A stretch of 64,000 bases of DNA from Plasmodium malariae (Eukaryota > Apicomplexa > Aconoidasida > Haemosporida > Plasmodiidae), in NCBI RefSeq assembly GCF_900090045.1, contig NC_041786.1, positions 2,970,501 to 3,034,500 of the forward strand, read 5' to 3'. Positions 36,301-45,609 of this stretch are shown one piece after another (the first letter of the stretch is position 1; each line of letters begins with the position of its first letter). The notes beneath the pieces are model-generated. The model did not search any database and was not told where the DNA came from. It saw only the letters and a program-made list of their open reading frames with translations. Position numbers and translations under genes: made by a program.

Positions 36301-38980
36301 CTATTATGGAGTGACTTCTATTTCTGTTACTTTGCATATTCTTAACTTCTTTACATTTCTTTAAATAACTTGATTTAATTAAAAAAAATTTCTTGCCGTT
36401 CATATTTTTAATTTCTTTCCCATGTGAAATGGAGGATTTTAAGTTATGTCCTTTAGGTTTACTTTTAGATGTCGACAAAGGTTTGGTGCTACTAGTGGAA
36501 GATGCTTCAGAATAGGTGGAAATGTATTTACTCGATGAGTCATCATTTAATTCAATTTTTTCATTTTTTTTGTCTTCTTTAACTAATGAGTTACCATCTT
36601 CATTCCATTTCATATTAAAATGGCAATCCTCATCAGTTACTACTCCTTCTTTGTAATAATGGTTATTATCATTATTTAATATTTTTTTTCTTTTTACAAC
36701 AGCTTTTTGTTGTTGGCTAGTTATATCATTTTTTAGAAAAATTTTTGAATAAGTATCGTAATTACTACTCTGTATGCTTTGTATTTCTGACAGTGTTTTA
36801 AAAATGTCTAAACTTTTTTTTTCCATTTTAAATTTGTCAACAATATTACGTACTACATCATTCACACTTGAGCAATTCTTATTCGTATTGGCATACGTCA
36901 AAATGTTGTTATTGCTTTTACTATTACGATTGCTATGGCTACTGCTATTACTTCTGTAACTATCGTTGTGCTGTTGGTTCCTTCTGTTTTTGCTTCTGTT
37001 TTTACTGCTATTTTTACTGCTATTTTTAATACCGCTTTTTCCGTTGTTCTCGTTTGGATGATTTATACGAGCACTCGTCAGGTCAACATTACTTGCATTC
37101 TTCGCTTGCTCCTTTTTCACATAATGATATATGCTGAAGGGATTATTTTGCTGTATTTTCACAGAATCCACCATACTGCATATTTCTGCTATATTTTCAT
37201 TTTTTTTTAGATAATCATTTGATGCATTTTTATAAAAATTGTTATTATTACTTCCATCCTTCTTTTCCAAAATTTTCAACGTTTCGTTGGATGCAATTTT
37301 TGAGTTATTATATGATAATTCCCCCTTTAACATTTCCCCTCTATTTTCTTTTATGCATTGTAGTTCACCCATATTGTGTACTGTTAACATTTTACTCTCT
37401 TCTTCTTCGTTTTCGTATATGCATCCCTTCGATACAGGAGAACTATCATGTAAGTTGTTGGTTGTAGCGTTTCTTGTGCTTCCATTATGGCTGCAATTTG
37501 GGGTGTCGCTATTGTGACTACTGTTTATTTGGTGGATGGTATTTTGACTAGAATTATTAAGGTCGCTGTTGTTGTTACCGCTGACGTTACCGCTGACGTT
37601 ACCGCTGACGTTACCGCTGGCATTACCGCTAACATTTCCGCTGGAATTACCGCTGGAATTACCGCTAACATTTCCGCTGGAATTACCGCTAACATTTCCG
37701 CTGGAATTACCGCTAACATTTCCGCTGGCATTACCACTGGTATTGTGAATATCTCTGCTGCTGAGGGCACCCCTCTCTGGGTTATCATTTCTAACACCTT
37801 TACTGTCACAGGTATATTTATTGTTCCTCTTATTTCTTAAAAAGTTTATAATCCCTATATTTGCACTATTGCTCTTTTTAATATTCAAATTATTGAAAAT
37901 GTTATAAATTTTAATTCTACTTTTATTCGTGCCCTCTTTATCACTATTTTGTAGAGTATTACTAAGATTGCTCTTTGGTTTATTATCATCAATATCTAGA
38001 CAAACAGCATTTTCTAATTCTTCATCATTGCGTAAACTTATAGAGCAAAGGTCATTATCCCTTAATATAATGTCCGTTCTACCTACTTGCATGCTATGAA
38101 GGTTGCTGTTTATTGCATTACCTTTTTCGTAAAGAACACACTCCCTTTTATTACTGTTACTCTCGTTATAACAGACACTGTTGTCATTACGACTGTTATG
38201 ATGCTTATGATTGATATAATCGCTGTTACCACTGTAGAATCTGCGATCAACATGATCAAAATGATCATTGTAATCACTGTAGTTATTGTAATTACTGTAA
38301 CTATAATTATTATAGTCATGAGTACTGTCTTCTTTATTTACTAAGAATGCACTGCTAATATCAGATATACTATCATAGTTACGTTTTTGTAAGATGGCAT
38401 CACAATTACTACTTATGTTTTCTATTCCTTTATTGGTGTTTTTAATTAAATTATTGTAGTGCTTACTTACAATGTTAATAGTTACATCATTATTCTGTTT
38501 GTTGCTGCTATTCTTACAGCTACAGTAACTGTTATTGTAACTGTTGCTGTTATTGTTACTAGTACTACAGCATGTATTATTATTTATATATGTGTTATAG
38601 ATATTATCTTTTCTTAAAATTCTACTTGCTTCTTCATTAAGTTTTGTTCTATTCATTTTATGATCTAGTTTTCTTCCCCCATTTACATATTTATTACTAG
38701 TTATATATTCTGAATCAACCTTGTAATTATTATAATTATAACTTTTTAAATGCTCATCAATAGTTTTATTATTTATATCACTATTTCTACTACTACTTTC
38801 CTCCATTATATCATCGCAATTATACAAATAATGATCATCATCCATATTGTTCTTTTGTACATCAAAAAGATCTACATATGGTTTGCTAATATTTGGCCTC
38901 ACGTCCTCTACATTTTTTCTTTCGTAATTGTTTTTTACTGTCTTGGAAATATTTTTTTCTTTTAAATTTAAGTTATTCAT
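30338..38980 (-). CDS. Giant low-complexity protein of unknown function
   Basis: A single uninterrupted frame of 2880 residues from ATG at 38980-38978 to TAA at 30340-30338. Asn, Ser and Lys dominate. Several simple repeats are present, listed separately (SGNV/SGNS, SSKNSR, NNMNSLN, SSNRG/SSNPG). No signal peptide, transmembrane helix or known domain was recognised. The non-repetitive parts most likely to be conserved are near the C-terminus: the stretch around KYVVFTIPINDVEG (about bases 31555-31520), the segment around SICMKTPYTCFLKSIYSKEM (about 31180-31120) and FFSDDEVNLIYMYNN (about 30590-30545). Its position between RabGGTase alpha and tRip is consistent with a conserved Plasmodium gene in the syntenic block. 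No function is proposed. A splice-like GTAACA overlaps the stop, so a further 3' exon cannot be excluded. Confidence 0.83.
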   Translation of the reverse strand: MNNLNLKEKNISKTVKNNYERKNVEDVRPNISKPYVDLFDVQKNNMDDDHYLYNCDDIMEESSSRNSDINNKTIDEHLKSYNYNNYKVDSEYITSNKYVNGGRKLDHKMNRTKLNEEASRILRKDNIYNTYINNNTCCSTSNNNSNSYNNSYCSCKNSSNKQNNDVTINIVSKHYNNLIKNTNKGIENISSNCDAILQKRNYDSISDISSAFLVNKEDSTHDYNNYSYSNYNNYSDYNDHFDHVDRRFYSGNSDYINHKHHNSRNDNSVCYNESNSNKRECVLYEKGNAINSNLHSMQVGRTDIILRDNDLCSISLRNDEELENAVCLDIDDNKPKSNLSNTLQNSDKEGTNKSRIKIYNIFNNLNIKKSNSANIGIINFLRNKRNNKYTCDSKGVRNDNPERGALSSRDIHNTSGNASGNVSGNSSGNVSGNSSGNVSGNSSGNSSGNVSGNASGNVSGNVSGNVSGNNNSDLNNSSQNTIHQINSSHNSDTPNCSHNGSTRNATTNNLHDSSPVSKGCIYENEEEESKMLTVHNMGELQCIKENRGEMLKGELSYNNSKIASNETLKILEKKDGSNNNNFYKNASNDYLKKNENIAEICSMVDSVKIQQNNPFSIYHYVKKEQAKNASNVDLTSARINHPNENNGKSGIKNSSKNSSKNRSKNRRNQQHNDSYRSNSSSHSNRNSKSNNNILTYANTNKNCSSVNDVVRNIVDKFKMEKKSLDIFKTLSEIQSIQSSNYDTYSKIFLKNDITSQQQKAVVKRKKILNNDNNHYYKEGVVTDEDCHFNMKWNEDGNSLVKEDKKNEKIELNDDSSSKYISTYSEASSTSSTKPLSTSKSKPKGHNLKSSISHGKEIKNMNGKKFFLIKSSYLKKCKEVKNMQSNRNRSHSIIDGISCMYENPKKYYNIIRGDDISDCKIISSSNKVVYNDAATCTSNYNNPEIYAKKKNEKKNKNRNKINSKSSKNSRSSKNSRSSKNSRSSKNSRSSKNSKSSKNSKSSKSSKNSKSSKSSKNSNSKNCKNYKNSMKINDNNKLYDTSINMNSDISISGKNSNSNCRNNFINDDEGEGNVFPDSDSSNGNYQNRKGRIRIRSGNYSNEYDVLEYNKYKEDVEVNCDANGNADGDDVNHNNSYNNSDENSLVNGSLVSVQHVMQGDRNKRNDNDIGNNSTTKYNTYENCKDYYCIDKNSNTQIWGKLKSAQDNDQINTMKKKNKEVLSKDKHTFMKHEMNGYYEERCDDISKNKKKAKYIVIDDESGICLEKGDKINSKNNLFSSTKKRYNIKRSRNKNILCKEIDSKSESSSNGGSSIRSGGSSSRNGCVTSANNGKYLNIQNVRSKSVCGKPIHDKAVCIKNNNASSGNNHNTCSCDSDLSCGSNLNCDRNVESNRNNVNNTVSIFKEQMQNRTSDCITYKKNELNIYTSNELLFKSNSYSNNKVRGIYNKNKETNIPSVMENLNAHGNHRNSIIYLKANIGKGGGNETNCTKYISNETQGDNIIKIDNKERAILKNKNIIMINTNRSDSSSTSSNNNSKYMGEKNNCFTIPVYSKNENIVSCNIGINKLNKEEEQKRRGLCANGNVPFLNKKEIYIAVNKRKLKEKNMVQRDSYINSAHVRNPGSVANYRGCLSRSCSGNNHGSSNVGSIHRGSSNPGSSKRGSSNSGSSNPDSSNRGSILRSNNSFYVQTSKKRKKKKKSEKQMSKNCQDFSYIPKSTCRTLGNVFKNGNMKTRDTHLKYITPLNNVKSEKLNVNILKEGKEHTNESREYECNNMEMESALTEEGTITDKKIIKKKKEEQRIIKNINYSSNQQKVDNKDETLIFIENGKMVNTFHKNLKCSNNNIQNVKQVSSEDMCKYVELQDHSRKTKNDNNKGINMANGDITYNNACEKESFLFYKDNLSIEQDKKLGRINSNKPKKNKEKLNLNINFKKDESIAYQNNINKTGNYKIYDAKKYSANNNFFSKQVHDNCEENITNTFSSQEKEVVNMNNRKDIIPKSHELTDKGSSITIKYMKRYAKEAKKKSNTHGNNVLNKELQKKTAFIYERLGDCKIVRNKLSLPQNFIPKYAQKNIDKNPFYLYSSKRNENINLGLNIYQTSPILNNKIEAGGKKIVNNVSLYSSTEDENKRKNIINTCFPFSKKNKNNFIIFTPSLYSCTNHSDKCKSDGELTSIMKKETKGKNILNECRGNYRIDKKHSCKSTSIQSYSFPEDIITNSVHIEKNIEIQNNTATMSSMTKGTTHCSDVFFSLNGGNNFCSSKNKNNKRSGNSCGINATINNMRVNSVNKEEGKRSNMPMKNFVVSDELGADSSLLSEVLLINRENVNNLNSVNSMNSWNSLNSMNNMNNLNNMNNMNSLNRMNNMNSLNRMNNMNILNSLNSMNSLNSYNSSNNAINGGGKSNFSNYLSVDLYDILKNYKEKSDKYLNKKYINDLDRISQLIQQFMNTYSCSENLKSIFQLLKYEIDKIKRESSYFCNDKKYVVFTIPINDVEGKNYDNYNISTQQKDPIYEYNFDNRIVENVDNNMPKDGCTNFIGNIVISDLKKVCKLVKNCNSANYNNNISNSVRSDVSNCNINGNINTDSNSDSSSDSNNNDGCSRKDSKRMYRSICMKTPYTCFLKSIYSKEMKLNRSIMNLTKTDKQNKYWIKKKKLNNNINESFLSKMNIFIIKHNNHVYKFKLNNNFLLKNNLLNNYTNNNSNSNSNSNSNTNNNANNNSNNKKKGKIVNFDFLYNNIFLKNCNRGKVVLNELALTYAHCMDGNTDNQLCDHNSKDILNSPYGKSIDMNMYNIVHNDAHENIDDLFFSDDEVNLIYMYNNHLNEKVYSLEKLDLTKNENSVSFPRNDSSIAQEYTLKKEEKKLKNNNNNKINNKEEITDKKLQMAINR
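30845..30912 (-). repeat. Asn/Ser codon microsatellite
   Basis: Trinucleotide-type ATT/ACT repeats encode Asn-Ser and Asn runs near the C-terminal part of the 30338-38980 protein. This is typical Plasmodium low complexity and probably length-variable. Confidence 0.75.
31825..32025 (-). repeat. Asn/Met/Leu/Ser tandem repeat (NNMNSLN type)
   Basis: Imperfect units of 9 to 24 bases built from TTCA(T/G)(A/G)TTATTCA encode NNMNSLNRMNNMN-like sequence. Repeats of Asn-Met and Asn-Leu alternate for about 65 residues. Confidence 0.85.
33950..34080 (-). repeat. Gly-Ser-Ser-Asn tandem repeat
   Basis: About seven to eight copies of a 15-base unit encode SSNRG, SSNPG and SSNSG variants in the 30338-38980 protein. 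This is a coding minisatellite in frame. Confidence 0.82.
35908..36106 (-). repeat. Ser-Lys-Asn tandem repeat (SSKNSR)
   Basis: Units of 12 to 18 bases (ACTCTTACTATTTTTACT and variants) encode SSKNSR, SSKNSK and SSKS. The array runs for about 65 residues and is strongly basic. It leaves all six frames open, producing shadow frames. Confidence 0.88.
37573..37738 (-). repeat. 12-bp tandem array coding SGNV / SGNS / SGNA
   Basis: About fourteen copies of a 12-base unit (GTTACCGCTGAC and variants) encode SGNV, SGNS and SGNA. It is notably GC-richer than the rest of the gene, and several neighbouring copies are identical, suggesting recent expansion. Confidence 0.9.
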
Positions 38981-39160
38981 GCAACTCCTTTTTGATATGA
39001 ATTAATCGTTTAAATTATCTATATTAGGGCATTTGTACATTTTCTATTGTCAAATGGTATTTTACTCATACCTCAAAAATTAGCACATTGATACACAAAA
39101 AAAAAAAAAAAAAGGATAGGACAGGACAAACTTTGTTTATTCTGAGCACATACATATATA

Positions 39161-39540
39161 CAGTTGTACATATAATTATATGCATACAGTTGTACGTATA
39201 ATTACATGCATACAGTTGTACATATAATTACATGCATACAGTTGTACATATAATTATATGCATACAGTTGTACGTATAATAATATGCATACAGTTGTACG
39301 TATAATAATATGCATACAGTTGTACGTATAATAATATGCATACAGTTGTACGTATAATAATATGCATACAGTTGTACGTATAATAATATGCATACAGTTG
39401 TACGTATAATAATATGCATACAGTTGTACGTATAATAATATGCATACAGTTGTAAGTATAATAATATGCATACAGTTGTACGTATGATTATATGCATATA
39501 TATGTACGTATAATTATATGCATATATATGTACGTGTACT
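39161..39540 (+). repeat. 26-bp noncoding tandem array
   Basis: Thirteen copies begin at exact 26-base steps (39161, 39187, 39213, 39239 ... 39473), with consensus CAGTTGTACGTATAATAATA followed by TGCATA. The first four copies carry CATATAATTA variants, the next eight are almost identical, and after 39499 the unit decays into TATATGTACGTATAATTA. The unit contains GTAC and TGCA self-complementary cores. It lies about 180 to 500 bases 5' of the start codon of the 30338-38980 gene. The 26-base period makes three shifted shadow frames on the minus strand. Confidence 0.95.
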
Positions 39541-41764
39541 TATATATATACATACATATGTATGTATGCATATGCGTGAACATTATATATGTATGCAACT
39601 ACATATTGACATAACCAAAAACGGAAAAAAAATATACGAAAAAATTTAATTTGAAATAAAGTTAAAGGTTAAAATATAAAATCAACCATATTATAAGTAT
39701 TATTTTACTTTATTACTGTTTAACAATTAATATAATAAAAAAAAGGAAAATAAAAAAAAGAGAAAAGCATACAATTTAAGGAGTATAATAAAATAGAAAA
39801 TTTTTCCATTTTATTAAAAAATACACAAAATTTTTGAAGAATATTTATCGTTCGGGTTAAAAATATTTTAATATCCTTGTTTTCGTAAGAAAATGTTTTT
39901 ATTTATTCCTTATCTGCTTATTTTGATATGTTTTTATATTCGTATAATAAATTTTTTCTTTTCCTATTTCACCAAAATAAGTAAATTAGGCGGGACAATA
40001 CACAATATATATGAACTATACAAGTATACATAATATATACATATATACATAATACATGATGGTAAAATGCAAAAAAAAAGGAAAATAATGCCTCTGCAAT
40101 TTATGTGAAAATTATTTCTAAAAATGTAGTGTTTATTATATGCGTATATTTTAAAATACCAAAAAAAAAAAATAAAAATAAAGTGAAATAAAAATAAAAA
40201 TAAAATAAACATTTTTTGATATAATTGTAAATTATACGAATATTTGTATTATACTTCAGTATCATAAATTATTTTGTAAAAATAAAAGAAAAACAAAAAA
40301 AAAAATTAAGCATAATAATAATATTAACACCACAATTTATTCTGTAGATGCATAATTATGTTAACCATAATTTTGGTATAGTATTATTAAGTATATATTT
40401 CAATATTATAAATGTTACATATGTGCAGGATCTTTGGAACTGTCAAGTACATATATATATATATATATATATAATAATAAAATTTATTATTTAAAAAGAG
40501 CTATAATATAATTGGAAACCTAAAAATAAAATAACTTAGTTCAACCTGATAATATATATTTATTTCGATTAAAAAAGTTAAATAAAAAGGATCCTTCTAG
40601 TACTAGAAAAGAATACCAATATTTTAAAGGAATAAATTTATAAATAACAATTGAGAAAGGAAGTACTCATTCATTACAATTAATTTTGACACTCATTATT
40701 CTTTTGTTTTTAGCAAATACATATTTCAATATTATTGTGTATGGGGGTAAATGCAAAATAGCGCTTTATAAAAAATATAGCTTGCAAGGGGAAATACATA
40801 TGTGCCTTATCCGTTTGTTGGAAAAATCAAGCTAGCACTGCATAATTTTAAATAATTTAATAAACAAAATATATAAGTATAAATACTAATGTAAACACTA
40901 AAATGAATACTAAAATAAATATTAATAAAAATATTAATATTACTAAAAAGAAAATAATAATAAAAGAGAAGATAAAAATGGAATGTCAATTTATTTTTAA
41001 GCTTATAAAATTTCCATATATATTTTTGAAGAATTGAAAATACAGGAAAATATATTAATAAATTTGTAGTTTTAATTGATTTTTTTTTTTTTTTTGTATG
41101 TGTTGTCATTCTCTTCCTCATGAAAATGTAAAAAATTAAAATTCCGTAAGTCGTAAAATAGAAAAGAAGCCTTAAATATTGATTTATGTTATTTTTTTAC
41201 ATCCTTAGATAATAGTATTTTTCTTTTTTCTTTTTTTTTTTTATATATATGGAGGCAAAGTAGCAAACAGGACATTTTAAGCAGGTTTTAATACGAAATA
41301 AATTAAAATTTTTATATTTAAAAAAAAAAACTATCTCATAGAAAAGGGTAAATTTTTTATACAAATAAAACTAATCAGGTATAATAGCACATTCATAGAA
41401 TCTTAAGTGCTTATGTAAATACAGCGTGAAATACTGTTTAACAAGTAACACAATAAAGAGGCTAAAAATTAATACGTACCCCTTTGTGGTTTATATATGA
41501 ATATATATATATATAAATAAGTCAACTCTCTTAATATGAATTCAAAATTATTTATTACACTTTTTAAGAACAACTTGGAGTGTCTTAAAATTAATGGGAC
41601 ACCTTTTGTAGGTCTATTGTGTTTTAATTTATCCTTATTTTTTCTTATCTTTTAACTTCAAATATTTGTAATTTTTTGCTACACCAATGTACATTAAAAT
41701 GGTGTAAACATTACCATTTGTTCTTGATAAAATCAAGATATAAGTTTAATAAAAAAACAAAAAA

Positions 41765-42140
41765 AAACAAAGCAAAATAAACAGAATAAGCGAAATAAAC
41801 AGTATGAACGAAATAAACAGTATGAACGAAATAAACATTTTAAACGAAATAAACATTTTAAACGAAATAAACAGTATAAACGAAATAAGCAAAATAAACA
41901 AAATATGCAAAAAACAAAAAAATAAACATAATAAGCAAAATAAGCAAAATATACAAAATACGCAAAAAACAAAAAAATAAACATAATAAGCAAAATAAGC
42001 AAAATAAGCAAAATAAGCAAAATAAGCAAAATAAGCAAAATAAGCAAAATAAGCAAAATAAGCAAAATAAGCAAAATAAGCAAAATAAGCAAAATAAGCA
42101 AAATAAGCAAAATAAGCAAAATAAACAAAGTAAACAAAAT
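41765..42140 (+). repeat. 9-bp and 18-bp noncoding tandem repeats
   Basis: From about 41985 to 42130, about fifteen near-perfect copies of the nonamer GCAAAATAA are found. Upstream (41795-41890) there are 18-base copies of CGAAATAAACAGTATGAA and CGAAATAAACATTTTAAA. Together they give a minus-strand 168-codon frame of repeated Leu-Ile-Leu, which I do not accept as a gene. Confidence 0.9.
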
Positions 42141-42969
42141 AAAAAAAGTAAAATAAAATATATTGAAATAGTTTGAATTATATAACTCTTCTATATACAA
42201 TGAATGTATGAGATTCATTGTATGTTCGATGTCCCCCATCCCTTTTATTAAAATATATAAAATAATTTTAACTATTTCAAAAATTTAAAGATATAAGGTG
42301 CATATAAGTTATGTGGTGAATTAAAATGAAAAAATATTAAGTAAAAGGTATACAAATTTTCATTTATACTCCTCTTGTTTAGTTTTTCCATTGTACTTTC
42401 ACCGCTTTTTATTTAAAAAAAAAAAAAAAAAATACATATAAACACTGTTACATAACGTAAAAGGTAGCTATAAATTAAAGAAAAAGGCTTAAAAGGAAAT
42501 TCCAATTTCGACAGGGATACATTTTTAGCTTGTACTAAGATGCGTAAAAAAAAAAAAATAGAATAACAATAAAAATAATAGAAGCAAAAAAGAAAGAAGT
42601 AAAAATAATAGAAGCGAAAAAAATAAAAATAAAAATGATAAACATAAAAACAATAAAAATAAAAATAGGGAATACGTGTAATCCAAATTTTATATGATAA
42701 AAGAGAAAAATAGAAAAGAAAAATTATTTGTTCATCTCAGTAATATGTACATTTGTACGTGTATCCTTACATGGTAGCATTGTAGAACTAAAAAGAACTT
42801 AAGCGAAAAAAAAGTATAGGCTCAAAAAAAAGGAAGAGGAAAAAGAAGAAAAAATAAATATAACATATATCAAAATAAAGGAATAAATTTTATTAGTTCT
42901 ATATATTCTCATATAAGAACCCCATTTTTAATATAAATTTGGAGTAGAATAAAAATTTTTCAGAAAAAG

Positions 42970-44571
42970 ATGTGTATTTTAACTCTAGTTAAAGACAACG
43001 TAAAATCAGATATATTAAAGTTAGTCCTTGATTTTATAAAGGTGGTCGTAGCAAAAAATGAAGGCAAAATAACTTTCCCTGAAATACAATACAAAAAGGT
43101 AACATATTTTTATTCTTATATACGTGTATGTACATAATTCAGTAGCATATTAAGAAGTCCATTGGTTTACAATATAGAGAACTGTTATTAACTTTGAAGG
43201 AAATACTAGGAGTTATGAATGTGTGTGTACATGTATATGTATAAATGTATACTACTTAGTTATACGTACATGCTTAAATGGATAGAAAAAAGTTTGAGTG
43301 TTGTTAAAACTGAATATAGTCATATATACATATATATGTATATTTATATGTGTACTTATTTTTTTGAGTTATCCCATTTTAAATCTCTCCTTTCTCCCAA
43401 TAATACGTGCTTTTTGTAACTGGATAGGTATATCCCCCTTTTTTTTTTTTTTTTATAGAAAATTTCCTTTGAGCATAAGAATAAAATTTATAAGGAACTT
43501 TTTTGTTCCCTCTATGCGATAATTGATATGTATGATTGTTTTAATGAACTGTTTAATGAAGATGAAGATAAAGTTAGTGAAAATGAGGAATTCATTTTCC
43601 ATTTAGCTAGCGATAAGTATAATCTAAAACAGCAAGATTTGAAACACTTGAATGAATTGTTATGTGAGAAATCTTTTATTGTTTCCAACAAACATTCATC
43701 AATAGTGGATATATTCTATTTTTGTTCTATTCATAAATTGCTAAGTGAAATGACAGCTAAAGAAAGAGTTGATTTCTCTCATATTTTTAGATGGTTTTTA
43801 CATATTCAAGAAACCTTAACAGGAAATTTTACAACATTAAAAAAATTAGATGTTAAGGATAGCTTAGAAACCATGTTAAATAATAAAACCGCAGTGAACA
43901 CAAATGAAAGAAGGAATAACACATATATGATACAGCAGAAAGCTGAAAAGGGTGCAAAAAGTGAAAATGAAAAAAATAAAAAGAAAAATGATAACGTGCA
44001 AAGTAATAGTGCGAAAAATACCAACGTGCAAAATAAAAATGTACAGAAAAAAAATGCACAAGACACGAAAAGTTTAGATGATATATCAAGATTAAACATT
44101 CTTGTAGGATATGTTGAAGAGGTAGAAATTCACCCTGATGCGGATACACTTTATTGCCTAAAAGTAAATGTTGGAGAAGATAAACCAAGAGATATTTGCA
44201 GTGGATTAAGAAATAAAAAAAATGCAGAAGAGTTAATGAATAAATATGTTTTAGTTTTAGCAAATTTAAAGGAAAAATCGTTAAGAGGAAGAAAGAGTTA
44301 TGGTATGGTATTATGTGGTTCCTTTGATGAAAAAGTAGAATTACTTACTCCTCCATCAGGAGCAAAAATTGGAGAAAGGATTATTTGTGAAAATATGGAT
44401 ATGAACAGTTTACCTGATAAATCGTTAAGCTCTGATAAAGAGAAAAACCCATTTTTTCATATACAACCTCACCTAACTTTAAAAAATGGAATAGCTTATT
44501 ATAAGGATGCCAAGTGGATGTCATCTCAGGGGGAAATTATGTGTGTTCTACAGCAGGGAACGATTTCTTAA
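42970..44571 (+). CDS. tRIP: tRNA import protein tRip (GST-like plus EMAPII tRNA-binding domain)
   Basis: Two exons, 42970-43098 and 43459-44571, give 413 residues. The phase is 0 on both sides (GGTAACA donor, TTTTATAG acceptor). The N-terminal part (about 1-165) has the size and helical character of the GST-like fold used for multi-synthetase complexes. A Lys/Asn-rich linker (about 165-250) follows. From about residue 253 to the end there is a clear EMAPII/Trbp111-type OB fold ([20 protein letters not shown], then [15 protein letters not shown] and [14 protein letters not shown]). In Plasmodium, this protein is known as tRip, a surface-exposed protein that binds and imports host tRNAs and scaffolds aminoacyl-tRNA synthetases. 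The length matches that family. No transmembrane segment is obvious. Confidence 0.9.
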
Positions 44572-45350
44572 CATTCTTGTTAAATTGCATTTTTATACAT
44601 ATATACGCATATATGTATACATATATGTAAAAAAACTTAATACGAGATAAATGATGAATTTACTCGAAAAGGAAAAGAAGCAAAAATAGAATGAATTTTT
44701 AAATAGCTTCTCCAACAAAACCCTATTGAAGAGAAGGGAAAAAATAGTTGCACATAAGCTTATATCTTTTTGTTTGTTTTTATAGGGAAAAATGTTTTTT
44801 CTCTATTTTTCAAATTTTATTTTTTTTTTTTTTTTGGAATTGTACACCTGTTTTCATTGATTTTTTTTTATAATGCGCAAATAACATAAAATAAGTGATA
44901 AATGTAAAATCTAAAAAGTAAAATGTTAAATGTTACATATAAAATGTTTTATATAAAAAGTTATATATAAAATGTTATATGTAAAATGTTATGTGTAAAA
45001 TGTAAAAATAAAAAAATTAAAATTAAAAGGAATATACCGCATCATAAACGTATCATATATGAAAGTATATATATCAATCGAATTTCCTGGTAGCTAAAAT
45101 TTTTTAGAGTTAAAATGAACAGAATCATCAGAGGAAAACACAAACTACAGAGCTCGTAAAAAATAAGGGAGTCAAAACGAACTCGTAAAATTCACGTTAA
45201 GTTTTGGCATTTCATTTATGCGGTGAGGTACAGAGAATCCCTGAACAATTCAAATCTTTCTACACAGTAGTCAGAAAAAAGATAAAAATATTATATCTGT
45301 TTTATTCTTTTTTTTGTTTACATATATATCTATATAAATAAATAAATATT

Positions 45351-45390
<40 letters not shown>

Positions 45391-45609
45391 CATGCGTGCA
45401 TATATACGTACATTAGTACATATAATTATGCTTATGGAAAAATATAAAGATTAATGCTGTTATTATACATTCTTTTGAGTAAAGTGGAAGAAGAAAACTT
45501 TTTTACTTTTTTTTTTTTTAAACAATATATTTATATAAAAAGTATACATGAAAAAAATGGATGCCCCGCTAAGTACGAAAGTTCTAAAAAAATATAACTT
45601 GTTAATAAT
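44572..45609. other. Spacer between tRip and the EngB-type GTPase
   Basis: It contains degenerate TAAAATGTTATATG repeats (44925-45005), a long (TA)n at about 45352-45384 and poly-T. An unusually GC-rich 155-base island at 45115-45270 has its own entry. The remainder is ordinary AT-rich UTR and promoter sequence. Confidence 0.5.
45115..45270 (+). other. GC-elevated intergenic island with a coding-like frame
   Basis: One plus frame runs from ATG at 45115 to TAG at 45268-45270 and is broken only by a single TAA at 45157-45159. Its first part reads MNRIIRGKHKLQSS and the rest IRESKRTRKIHVKFWHFIYA, then VRYRESLNNSNLSTQ. The composition is coding-like and clearly differs from flanking DNA. It could be a decayed or spliced mini-gene, or an upstream open frame in the EngB 5' UTR. 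It could also be a noncoding RNA. No family was recognised. Confidence 0.25.

Larger units (their letters stand above)
38981..42969. other. 4-kb divergent intergenic region with tandem repeats
   Basis: It lies between the start of the minus-strand giant gene and the start of tRip, so it should contain both promoters. It contains a 26-bp array (39161-39498), a 9-bp array (41985-42130), many poly-A/T tracts and (TA)n at 40453-40473. The antisense frames at 40807-41121 and 41733-42239 are low complexity. No supported gene was seen in between. Confidence 0.6.

Noticed and set aside
39202..39497. Three minus-strand frames with repeated CMHIIIRTTV
   Set aside because: They come from a 26-bp repeat read in three frames. 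No start context or composition supports a gene.
40807..41121. 104-codon minus-strand frame
   Set aside because: Phe/Ile/Tyr-rich translation of AT-rich spacer with poly-A/T tracts, without splice support or recognisable domain.
41733..42239. 168-residue poly-Leu/Ile frame, membrane-protein-like
   Set aside because: Generated by a 9-bp noncoding repeat; complexity too low to call a gene.
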